A stretch of DNA of 64,000 nucleotides, taken from positions 1 to 64,000 of the forward strand of contig CAJFMW010000004.1 in the NCBI GenBank assembly GCA_904392525.1, written 5' to 3'. The notes below the pieces were generated by a model. The model did no database searches, was not told where the DNA came from, and saw only the letters and a list, made by a program, of their open reading frames with translations. This DNA is from an uncultured Eisenbergiella sp. (GTDB lineage: Bacteria; Bacillota; Clostridia; Lachnospirales; Lachnospiraceae). A program made the translations under genes and the position numbers. Shown here piece by piece: positions 40,519 to 48,483 of this stretch; position 1 is the stretch's first letter, and each line of letters begins with the position of its first letter.

Positions 40519-42522
40519 ATGAGAATCGCTTTTGCGGGTAATCCCAACAGCGGAAAGACAACCATGTACAATGCGCTCACAGGCAGAAATGAACGCGTCG
40601 GAAACTGGGCCGGTGTTACGGTCGAAAGAAAGGAAAGCCTGATCAGAAAAGCTTATTATGACGGAGGCGAAGAGCTCGTGGCGGTAGACCTTCCGGGCGC
40701 CTATTCCATGTCTCCCTTTACTTCGGAGGAAAGCATCACCAGCAGCTATGTAAGGAACGAGCGTCCCGATGTGATCGTCAACATCGTTGACGCGACCAAC
40801 TTAAGCCGTAGTCTGTTTTTCACCACACAGCTTCTGGAGCTTGGCGTTCCGGTCGTGGTCGCTCTGAACAAGAGTGATCTTACGGACAGGAAACAGACGA
40901 AAATCAATGAAAAGCTTCTGTCCGAAAAGCTGGGCTGTCCGGTCATTAAAACCGTCTCCACCTCTTCCGGACACGACGGCCTGAAGGAGGTCGTACAGGC
41001 TGCCGTTTCCGTAAGCGGTACAGAACAGAAGGCGCCTTACGTCCAGGAAGATATTGATTTGAAGGACCGCGCCGCGGTAGAAGCCGCTGACAGAAAGCGT
41101 TTTACGTTTGTCAACGGTCTCGTTTCGGAAGTGGAGAAAAGAAAGGTTCTTACAAAGGATAAAAACTTTCAGGATAAAATCGACAGCGTGATCACCCATA
41201 AGATCATCGGCATTCCGATTTTTGCCGTGATCATCTTCCTGGTATTCTACATATCCCAGTCCACAATCGGGACCTACATCGCGGACTGGCTGGTCGCCTG
41301 GATTGAAACCTTCCAGGGCTGGGTCGGCGGCCTTATGGAAAACGCGAATCCGCTCCTGTACGCAATTCTGGTTGACGGCATCATCGGCGGCGTCGGCGCG
41401 GTAGTGGGTTTCCTCCCTCTGGTTATGGTGATGTATTTCCTGATCGCCCTGCTGGAGGACTGCGGATATATGGCCCGCGCGACTGTTGTTCTTGATCCGA
41501 TTTTCAAGCGGGTCGGCCTTTCCGGCAAATCCATCATCCCCATGGTAATCGGCACTGGCTGCGCGATTCCCGGAATCATGGCCTGCCGCACGATCCGTAA
41601 TGAAAGAGAACGCCGTACCACCGCCATGCTGACGCCCTTCATGCCCTGCGGCGCCAAGATTCCGGTCATCGCGCTGTTCGCGGGCGCGTTCTTCTCCAAT
41701 GCCGCCTGGGTATCCGCTACCATGTATCTGGTGGGTATCGTTCTGATTTTCCTCGGTGCTCTTCTGGTGAAGAGAATCACCGGACAGAAGTACCGGAAAT
41801 CCTTTTTCATCATCGAGCTTCCGGAATATAAGGTTCCCAGCCTGAAAAGAGCCGTCATTTCCATGCTGGAACGCGGCAAGGCATATATCATCAAAGCCGG
41901 AACCATCATTCTGGTATGCAACACCGTAGTACAGATCATGCAGACCTTTAACTGGCAGTTCCAGCTTGTGGAGGAAGGCGCGGAAAATACTTCCATTCTG
42001 GCAAGCGTTGCCCATCCCTTCGCCATCCTGTTCATTCCTCTCGGCTTTGGCGTATGGCAGCTTGCCGCTGCGGCAATCACCGGCTTTATCGCCAAGGAAA
42101 ACGTGGTCGGCACGCTGGCTGTTGTTTACGGCGTTACGAATCTGATCGATACGGAGGCGCTGGAGCTTGTAGGCGCAGGCGGCGATGTGGCTTCCGTACT
42201 GGGGCTTACCTCCGTTGCGGCTCTCGCCTATCTGATGTTCAACCTCTATACGCCGCCCTGCTTTGCGGCGCTCGGAGCGATGAATTCTGAAATGAAGAGC
42301 GGAAAATGGCTGCTTGGCGGAATCTGCCTCCAGCTTGCAACCGGTTATACGGTGGCCTTCCTGGTATATCAGATCGGAACTCTTGTGACGACCGGCGCTC
42401 TGGGAACCGGCTTTGTTCCCGGCCTGATCGCGGTGCTCATCTTCGCGGCAATCATCATCTGGAGAATCCGTGTATCCGATCATGAATTTGCAGCAGAATA
42501 TAAACTGAACGCTCATGCGTAA
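40519..42522 (+). CDS. feoB: FeoB, ferrous iron transporter
   Basis: FeoB (667 aa) has an N-terminal G domain with GNPNSGKTTMYNALTG (G1), VDLPGAYSM (G3) and NKSD (G4). A helical spacer and a membrane domain of two Gate repeats follow (PMVIGTGCAIPGIMACRTI; TPPCFAALGAMNSEMKSGKW). It imports Fe2+. ATG 40519 (MRIAFAGN) has nine-base spacing from AAGGAGGA; ATG 40513 is only three bases away. Operon feoA-feoB-Cys-rich protein. Confidence 0.97.
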   Translation: MRIAFAGNPNSGKTTMYNALTGRNERVGNWAGVTVERKESLIRKAYYDGGEELVAVDLPGAYSMSPFTSEESITSSYVRNERPDVIVNIVDATNLSRSLFFTTQLLELGVPVVVALNKSDLTDRKQTKINEKLLSEKLGCPVIKTVSTSSGHDGLKEVVQAAVSVSGTEQKAPYVQEDIDLKDRAAVEAADRKRFTFVNGLVSEVEKRKVLTKDKNFQDKIDSVITHKIIGIPIFAVIIFLVFYISQSTIGTYIADWLVAWIETFQGWVGGLMENANPLLYAILVDGIIGGVGAVVGFLPLVMVMYFLIALLEDCGYMARATVVLDPIFKRVGLSGKSIIPMVIGTGCAIPGIMACRTIRNERERRTTAMLTPFMPCGAKIPVIALFAGAFFSNAAWVSATMYLVGIVLIFLGALLVKRITGQKYRKSFFIIELPEYKVPSLKRAVISMLERGKAYIIKAGTIILVCNTVVQIMQTFNWQFQLVEEGAENTSILASVAHPFAILFIPLGFGVWQLAAAAITGFIAKENVVGTLAVVYGVTNLIDTEALELVGAGGDVASVLGLTSVAALAYLMFNLYTPPCFAALGAMNSEMKSGKWLLGGICLQLATGYTVAFLVYQIGTLVTTGALGTGFVPGLIAVLIFAAIIIWRIRVSDHEFAAEYKLNAHA

Positions 42523-42543
42523 GCAGAAAGGTGGAAAACGGCT

Positions 42544-42918
42544 ATGACAAATCTGATCGCAACTGTCATTCTGGCGTTGATCGTCGGCGGCGCTGTTTTC
42601 TATATCATCAGGGCGAAAAAAAGCGGTGCGAAATGTATCGGCTGTCCCGCAGGAGGAAGCTGCTCCGGCAGCCATTCTCCTGCAAAGAAAAAGCTGGATG
42701 GCCCCGTCATCCTTAAAAGGACGCTGGCCATAGACGGTATGCACTGTGAGCATTGTGCGGTGGGTGTGACGCAAAGCCTGAACCGGATCGACGGCGTCAG
42801 CGCACAGGTAAATCTCTCCAGAGGCAGAGCCATAGTTTCCTGTGATCGGGAGATTGATGATTCCATTCTCAAAAATGCCGTGGAAAAAGCAGGCTATCAT
42901 GTCACATCCATATCCTGA
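42544..42918 (+). CDS. FeoB-associated Cys-rich membrane protein fused to an HMA (CopZ-like) domain
   Basis: A 124-aa protein. Residues 4-24 are a membrane span, followed by the cysteine cluster CIGCPAGGSC typical of FeoB-associated Cys-rich proteins. Residues about 58-124 form a heavy-metal-associated domain with the metal site GMHCEHC. The two parts are normally separate small proteins. It follows feoB by 21 bases with an AAAGGTGG site. It may shuttle or sense metal at the FeoB exit; metal specificity is not known. Confidence 0.85.
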   Translation: MTNLIATVILALIVGGAVFYIIRAKKSGAKCIGCPAGGSCSGSHSPAKKKLDGPVILKRTLAIDGMHCEHCAVGVTQSLNRIDGVSAQVNLSRGRAIVSCDREIDDSILKNAVEKAGYHVTSIS

Positions 42919-43107
42919 GCCGTAACCGGCTCCCCAGACTTTCCCTCTCGTCCCGGAAACAGGCTTGCCAGCCGGCAGGTTTTAAGGTAATATAAATACA
43001 AAATCCGCCGGCCGGAATGTTTTCCGGTCTGCCTCGATCATATCCGGGCATTCCTTTACGGAGAGCCCGCCAGAAGAAAGACAGGAAGGGTAAACAAGGG
43101 TGAGCGT
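42919..43107. promoter_or_regulatory. Promoter region of the DtxR-family gene
   Basis: TTGCCA (42965-42970), a 17-base spacer and TAATAT (42988-42993) form a likely promoter. A GC-rich inverted repeat (about 43007-43030) follows in the leader. No clear copy of the feo operator was found here. Confidence 0.5.
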
Positions 43108-43488
43108 ATGATACATGTAAACGAATCAGCAGAAAACTATCTGGAAACCATACTTATTCTGAGCAAAAAGCATCCGGTAGTCCGTTCCGTGGATATTGCC
43201 GAGGAGCTTGGCTTTAAGAAGTCCAGCGTCAGCGTCGCCATGAAAAACCTGAGGGAGAAGGAGCATATTGTCGTATCGAAGGAAGGCTTTATCACCCTGA
43301 CGGAAAGCGGGCGGAACATTGCGGAAATGATTTATGAACGGCACGAACTTCTCTCAGAATGGCTCACCCGGCTCGGTGTCGATCCGGAGACAGCCGCAGA
43401 GGATGCCTGCCGCATCGAGCATGTGATCAGCGCGGAAAGTTTTGAAGCAATCAAAAGGCATATCGGAAATAGGAAAACCGGGAAATAA
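43108..43488 (+). CDS. DtxR/MntR-family metal-dependent repressor
   Basis: A 126-aa regulator with an N-terminal winged helix (SVDIAEELGFKKSSVSVAMK) and a dimerisation/metal-binding helix region (ISAESFEAIKRHI). It lacks the SH3-like third domain, as in MntR. Candidate metal ligands lie around ERHELL, and EDACRIEH. With DtxR-like boxes before feoA and feoB, iron repression of feo is the likely role; manganese is the alternative. Confidence 0.88.
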   Translation: MIHVNESAENYLETILILSKKHPVVRSVDIAEELGFKKSSVSVAMKNLREKEHIVVSKEGFITLTESGRNIAEMIYERHELLSEWLTRLGVDPETAAEDACRIEHVISAESFEAIKRHIGNRKTGK

Positions 43489-43518
43489 AAAAGTGTGCGT
43501 CCTGACGCACACTTTTTT
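43487..43518. terminator. Terminator after the DtxR-family gene
   Basis: AAAAAAGTGTGCGT (43487-43500), loop CCTG, and ACGCACACTTTTTT (43505-43518), a perfect 14-base stem usable from both strands. Confidence 0.92.
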
Positions 43519-43541
43519 ATTTCCTACATTCTGGCAGCGCT

Positions 43542-43820
43542 TCATTCACTGTCCGGAAGCAGCTTCACGCGCACCATGATTTTACGCACCATTTCTCCTT
43601 CTTTCAGAGGAATATCCTCAATCGCCGTCTGGTTCGGCAGATGGCATTCTTCTTCCTCCAGTTCAGAAAGAATCCAGTTATAGGCCGCATCCATGGCATT
43701 TTCAATCGCATCCTCCATATCGGCGCCGAACGCCTCACAGCAGGCCAGATCCGGAAAACTCGCCCGAAATCCGCTTCCATCCGCCTGCGGGGTAAAAACA
43801 GCAGGATATACAAATGTCAT
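43542..43820 (-). CDS. Orphan HicB-like protein
   Basis: A 92-aa protein with a HicB-like RNase H-fold core: TFVYPAVFTPQADGSGFRAS, FPDLACCEAFGADMEDAIEN and then AMDAAYNWILSELEEEE. HicB proteins neutralise HicA toxins. No hicA-like gene is adjacent (the flanks are a terminator and a kinase gene), and no C-terminal DNA-binding domain is visible. It may be a solitary antitoxin or an adapted regulator. GGGAGG precedes the ATG. Confidence 0.78.
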   Translation of the reverse strand: MTFVYPAVFTPQADGSGFRASFPDLACCEAFGADMEDAIENAMDAAYNWILSELEEEECHLPNQTAIEDIPLKEGEMVRKIMVRVKLLPDSE

Positions 43821-43824
43821 TATC

Positions 43825-45489
43825 TCACAACCTCCCGAATGATTTCCGTCCCATTATAAGCCAGAGGGAGGAAGGATTCCTGTCAAATAGGGGAACGGAC
43901 AGGACAAACGCCGCCCCCTTTCCAAAAGGAGAGGTTTCGTCCAGCCGCACGCTTCCTCCATGAAGCTCCAGGATCTTTGCGGTGATCGCAAGGCCCAGTC
44001 CGGATCCATGCCCGCTCCCCCGCGCCGCGTCTCCGGTCACGAAGGGCCGGAACAGATCCCGCTTCAGTTCCTCCGGAATTCCGTTTCCGTCATCCGCAAT
44101 CCGGATTTTCGCGCGTTCCTTCTCTTCTGTCACTTCCACCAGCAGCTTCGTTCCGGGCGGATTGTAGGCAACCGCATTGTTCACGATATTCTCCATGGCG
44201 CGCCGCAGAAGCGCCCGGTCCACACAGGCCCGGATGCTTTTCTCCGGAATGGACGCTTCCACCTCGACCCCCGCAAGCTCCAGCTCCTGATACCTCTCCG
44301 CAAAGTATTCCTGAACCAGCTCACAGAGATCCTCCCGTCTTTTGCTGACGGGTATGTCAGGGCGGTCGAGCCTGCTGTACTCGTGAAAGGTCAGAAGCAG
44401 TTCGTTTACCCGGTCGGCTTTTCTGGAGATGGTATCCAGATATTTTTTCTGATCCTCCGGCGCCGTCAGCCCGTCACGCAGTGCGGCCGCATAACCCTGA
44501 ATCACCGTGACAGGCGTCTTCAGATCATGGGAAATATCGGAAAGCAGCTTTCTCCGCTCTCCGTCCAGCCGCTGCCTTTCCTCCTCGCTTTTCTGAAGCG
44601 CCTCCTCCAGGCGCAGAAAGTTATCGGCAAGCTCCTTAAATTCCACGGGCCCGCTGTAGCTCTCAAGCCCGCTGGGCCGGTCGGCTGCCAGGTTGGCCGC
44701 GGCTTCGTTCAGCGGGGCAAGAAGCCGCTTCACTCTCCGGCTCAGCCAGAAAACGCAGAGGGCAGCCGTGCCGAGATAGATCGGGAGGATAAACCATTTG
44801 ATCCCGTCCACCACCCTGTAAAACAGACGGTATTCCTCCGAACCGGCTTCCCGCATCCAGAACACGGCATGCCTCGTAAGCCCCTCCGGATTTTCATAGG
44901 AATACCTGTAGATGCTGTGTCCCTGTCCGTCACGTCCCATCAGATATTCCAGTTCTTCCCCGGTAAACGGAGTTTCCCTTTTTAGAATCGTACCCGATTT
45001 CCATAAGCGGTTCTCATCCAGAAAGGCATATCCCGTGATGGCAAGACTTCCATCCTCCAGATACTCCGCACGGGTCAGCAGATAGCTTCCTCCCTCCGCT
45101 CCCTCCGGCAGTTCTGCAACCAGAATGCGGCTGTCCGCATCATAGACCGGAATACAGGAAACCGCCTCTTTCGAAAAGGCTTTTCCCTGCGCATCTCCCT
45201 GTTCGCAGATCACGTTTCCCTCTCCATCCAGAACCAGAAATCCGTAATCCTTCCCCAGCCAGGAGGTTACCGGCAGGCGCCCAAGCTCCTGATCCGCCAC
45301 ATCTCCGAGTACCTCAAGCATCCCCGCCGCATTCGGTGTCGGCGCCACATGATCCGCATATACCGTAATCACCAGATAAATGCCTGTCAGAATGACCAGA
45401 TTTATGATGGTAAAAAACGCATAGTTTTCCGCCAGGAAACGGAACAGGTCCTCCCTTCTTCTATTTCCGGTCTTCAATTTTATATCCAA
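43825..45489 (-). CDS. Membrane sensor histidine kinase
   Basis: A 554-aa kinase with spans at about 25-46 and 230-250, an extracytoplasmic sensor between them, a HAMP-like segment, then HisKA with SDISHDLKTPV (H321). The ATPase domain has N434 (ENIVNN), DDGNGIP (467-473) and GSGLGLAI (496-503). The start is uncertain: TTG 45489 overlaps the regulator gene by 29 bases, and TTG 45477 is also possible. Paired with the response regulator upstream. The signal is unknown. Confidence 0.9.
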   Translation of the reverse strand: MDIKLKTGNRRREDLFRFLAENYAFFTIINLVILTGIYLVITVYADHVAPTPNAAGMLEVLGDVADQELGRLPVTSWLGKDYGFLVLDGEGNVICEQGDAQGKAFSKEAVSCIPVYDADSRILVAELPEGAEGGSYLLTRAEYLEDGSLAITGYAFLDENRLWKSGTILKRETPFTGEELEYLMGRDGQGHSIYRYSYENPEGLTRHAVFWMREAGSEEYRLFYRVVDGIKWFILPIYLGTAALCVFWLSRRVKRLLAPLNEAAANLAADRPSGLESYSGPVEFKELADNFLRLEEALQKSEEERQRLDGERRKLLSDISHDLKTPVTVIQGYAAALRDGLTAPEDQKKYLDTISRKADRVNELLLTFHEYSRLDRPDIPVSKRREDLCELVQEYFAERYQELELAGVEVEASIPEKSIRACVDRALLRRAMENIVNNAVAYNPPGTKLLVEVTEEKERAKIRIADDGNGIPEELKRDLFRPFVTGDAARGSGHGSGLGLAITAKILELHGGSVRLDETSPFGKGAAFVLSVPLFDRNPSSLWLIMGRKSFGRL

Positions 45490-46165
45490 GCCCCCTTACC
45501 GTTTTGATATACCGCGGATTTTTGGGATCGTCCTCAATCTTTTCGCGAAGCTTTGAAACGTGAACCATCATCGTTTTATCGTCATTTTCAAAAAATTCCC
45601 CGTTGATGCTCTCGTAGATCTGCGCCTTCGTATACACCCGGCCCGGGGAGCGCATCAGCTTCAGCAGGATCTTATATTCCGTCGGCGTCAGGAAAATCTG
45701 CTCCCCGTTTTTGGTTACCGTCATCGCTCCCGCGTCCAGACACAGCTCGCCCAGCGTGATCCGGTCCGGCCGTCCCGCCTCCCCTGCCGCCGCTCCCAGC
45801 TCATAGAAACGCCGGAGATTGGAATTGATCCGGGCCGCCACCTCCATGGGGTTAAAGGGCTTGGTCAGATAGTCGTCCGCTCCCAGATTCAGCCCCAGAA
45901 TCCGGTCGTAGTCCTGATCCCTTGCCGATAAAATCAGAATGGGAATATTGCTGATTTTTCTGATCTGTCTGGTCAGCTCATATCCATCCATCTGAGGCAT
46001 CATCACATCCAGAAGCGCCAGATCCACGTGTTCTCTTTTCATCAGCTCCAGCGCCTTTTCTCCATTATCGGCGGATATGACGCGATAACCGCTGTTTTCC
46101 AGATACAGCCGCAGAAGCTCCACGATATCCCCGTCATCCTCCGCGATCAGAATCGTATATTGCAT
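45461..46165 (-). CDS. OmpR-family response regulator
   Basis: A 234-aa regulator: receiver domain with phospho-acceptor D53 (LLDVMMPQMDG), K in YLTKPFNP, and a winged-helix DNA-binding domain (LTPTEYKILLKLMRSPGRVY to RGLGYKI). Its end overlaps the kinase start. It lies 31 bases after an alpha-xylosidase gene on the same strand, so part of its transcription may come from there. Confidence 0.93.
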   Translation of the reverse strand: MQYTILIAEDDGDIVELLRLYLENSGYRVISADNGEKALELMKREHVDLALLDVMMPQMDGYELTRQIRKISNIPILILSARDQDYDRILGLNLGADDYLTKPFNPMEVAARINSNLRRFYELGAAAGEAGRPDRITLGELCLDAGAMTVTKNGEQIFLTPTEYKILLKLMRSPGRVYTKAQIYESINGEFFENDDKTMMVHVSKLREKIEDDPKNPRYIKTVRGLGYKIEDRK

Positions 46166-46196
46166 GGTATCTCCCTTTTCCTTTCAAATGCTCTTT

Positions 46197-48446
46197 TTAT
46201 TCCATTATGGCTTCCAACTTTTCTTCCAGAGAGCGAAGGTGTATATTCCGGTTTTCCCCTTCGGCATGTACCCGGATGGCGCTGCCCTTTCTCACCGCGC
46301 GTACGGTAAGAACCGTTTTCCCTTTCAGATCGGTAACTTCGGTTTCCGCCTCCGCGCCGTCCTCAAACAGGCTCAGATATAGGGTTACTCCGTCGGCATA
46401 GGCATAATCCGGCCTGGAATCTTCCGCCCCTACGGCCAGAATGGTATTGGGCTTAAGCAGCAGGGGCATGCGGAAGTAATCATAGCTCTCTTTGTGCCAT
46501 TTTCCTCCGGCCACTTCCTCCTCCGTAAGGATATTATACCACCTGCCCTCCGGCACGTAATACTCCACCTCGCCGGACGATTTGAAAATGGGCGCCGCCA
46601 GCAGGCTGTCTCCCAGCATATACTGCCGGTCCAGGGTTTCACAGCTGCGGTCCTCCGGAAATTCCACGAACATGGGGCGCAGCAGGGGCGTTCCGTGCTC
46701 ATGGGAAAGAACCGCCTGCCGGTAAAGATAGGGCATGAGGCTGCACTTTAATTTCACAAATTTCCGCAGCACGTCGCAGGCCTCTTCATCAAAAAGCCAG
46801 GGTACGCGGTAGGAGCTGGAACCGTGCAGACGGCTGTGGGAGCTCAGCAGACCGAACTGACACCATCTTTTGTAAATATCCGCCGGAGCCGTGCTTTCAA
46901 ATCCGCTGATGTCATGGCTCCAGAATCCAAAGCCTGCGCAGGAAAGGGACAGTCCGCTTCTTAAGGTCTCCGCCATGGACGGGTAGGTTGCAGAGCAGTC
47001 TCCGCCCCAGTGGGCCGGAAATTTCTGTCCTCCCACCGTCGCCGAGCGGGCGAAGAGTACGGCCTCGCCCTCTCCCCGCTCTCTTTCCAGCAGTTCAAAA
47101 ACGGCCTTATTGTACAGGTACGTATAGTAATTATGCATCTTCACCGGGTCCGATCCATCGAACCAGGCGATGTCCCTCACCGGGATTCTTTCCCCGAAAT
47201 CCGTTTTGAAGCAGTCCACGCCCATGTCTAGCAGGGTTTTCAGCTTTCCCTGATACCATGCGGCGGCATCCGGATTGGTAAAGTCCACCAGTCCCATTCC
47301 CGCCTGCCACATATCCGTCTGCCACACGTCTCCGTTCGTCTTTTTCAAAAGATAGCCCTGCTCCATTCCTTCCTGAAACAGCGGGGATTTCTGGCCGATA
47401 TAGGGATTGATCCATACGCAGATCTTCAGCCCCCTGTCGTGATACCGCTTCAGCATACCCTCCGGGTCCGGGAAGGTCGCGGGATCCCAGGTGAAATTGC
47501 ACCATTCGAAGGCTTCCATCCAGTAGCAGTCAAAATGAAACACATGAAGGGGAATGTCTCTGTCCGCCATTCCCTGAATGAAGCTGCTGGTGGTCGCTTC
47601 GTCATAATCGGTGGTAAAGGAGGTGGTGAGCCAGAGTCCGAAGGACCACGCCGGAGGAAGCGCCGGCTTTCCGGTAAGCTCCGTATACTTTTCAATGGTT
47701 CCCTTCGGCGTCCTTCCGTTGATCACATAGTAATCCAGCCGTTCCCCCTCTACGGAGAACTGGACTCTCTCCACCTTCTCACTTGCGATCTCAAAGGACA
47801 CGTCTCCCTCGTTATCCACCAGAACACCATAGCCCTTATTAGTTATGTAAAAGGGAATGTTTTTATAGGCAATTTCGCTGGAGGTACCGCCGTCCTCGTT
47901 CCACATCTCCACGACCTGTCCGTTTTTGACGAAAGGGGTAAAACGTTCGCCCAGTCCGTATATGGATTCATCCACATCGATGGCGAGGGCTTCCACCGTA
48001 TAGGTTCTGCCGGTTTCGTTGTTTCTGATATTGGCCATGTTCCGAAACCCTGTACCGGTCAGCTCCCTGTCCCCGTCCAGGAAACGGATCCCCCAGGAAT
48101 CAGGACGCTTGTCCACCACCGCTTTGGTTTCGCCGGACTGATAGAGCAGGAACTCTTCGTTTTCCTCAATTCTCACATGGGGCGCCGTATTTTTGATTTC
48201 CGCAAAGGGTCCCTTATACGCCGTTCCGTCAAAATGGGAGATGGACACCTTAATCACATCCTCCATCGGGCTGGAAAGGCGGATGGTCAGCATTCCCAGA
48301 TTCAGACAGTCTCCCCGGTTTGCGATATGCTTCCCCGGCGCATAGATGGTAAGCTCCCCTCCGTTTCTTCTGCTGTCCGCGTATTCTACGGCATAAAGCG
48401 GCGTCATTTCCTTTTTTACACACCAGTATCCGTCTGTAAATTTCAT
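46197..48446 (-). CDS. yicI: GH31 alpha-xylosidase (YicI-like)
   Basis: A 749-aa glycoside hydrolase family 31 enzyme removing alpha-xylosyl residues, for example from isoprimeverose-type oligosaccharides. The nucleophile is D416 in FKTDFGER, the same position I recall for E. coli YicI. The acid/base is D483 in HWGGDCSATY. YicI-specific surroundings (LGERFTPFVKNGQ, IPLHVFHFDCYWM) are present. No signal peptide, so cytoplasmic. It lies 37 bases after a second GH31 gene. Confidence 0.94.
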   Translation of the reverse strand: MKFTDGYWCVKKEMTPLYAVEYADSRRNGGELTIYAPGKHIANRGDCLNLGMLTIRLSSPMEDVIKVSISHFDGTAYKGPFAEIKNTAPHVRIEENEEFLLYQSGETKAVVDKRPDSWGIRFLDGDRELTGTGFRNMANIRNNETGRTYTVEALAIDVDESIYGLGERFTPFVKNGQVVEMWNEDGGTSSEIAYKNIPFYITNKGYGVLVDNEGDVSFEIASEKVERVQFSVEGERLDYYVINGRTPKGTIEKYTELTGKPALPPAWSFGLWLTTSFTTDYDEATTSSFIQGMADRDIPLHVFHFDCYWMEAFEWCNFTWDPATFPDPEGMLKRYHDRGLKICVWINPYIGQKSPLFQEGMEQGYLLKKTNGDVWQTDMWQAGMGLVDFTNPDAAAWYQGKLKTLLDMGVDCFKTDFGERIPVRDIAWFDGSDPVKMHNYYTYLYNKAVFELLERERGEGEAVLFARSATVGGQKFPAHWGGDCSATYPSMAETLRSGLSLSCAGFGFWSHDISGFESTAPADIYKRWCQFGLLSSHSRLHGSSSYRVPWLFDEEACDVLRKFVKLKCSLMPYLYRQAVLSHEHGTPLLRPMFVEFPEDRSCETLDRQYMLGDSLLAAPIFKSSGEVEYYVPEGRWYNILTEEEVAGGKWHKESYDYFRMPLLLKPNTILAVGAEDSRPDYAYADGVTLYLSLFEDGAEAETEVTDLKGKTVLTVRAVRKGSAIRVHAEGENRNIHLRSLEEKLEAIME

Positions 48447-48483
48447 GTCGGTATTCTCCTTTTCCCAGTCTGGATTTTTCCAG

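Noticed and set aside
40801-42900. 699-codon minus-strand frame opposite feoB
   Set aside because: Antisense to a clear feoB; composition rich in His, Asp, Gly and Gln is typical of reverse-frame shadows.
45461-45520. Fusion of response regulator and kinase
   Set aside because: The regulator has its own stop (GACCGGAAATAG) and the kinase frame is different; it is an ordinary overlap.
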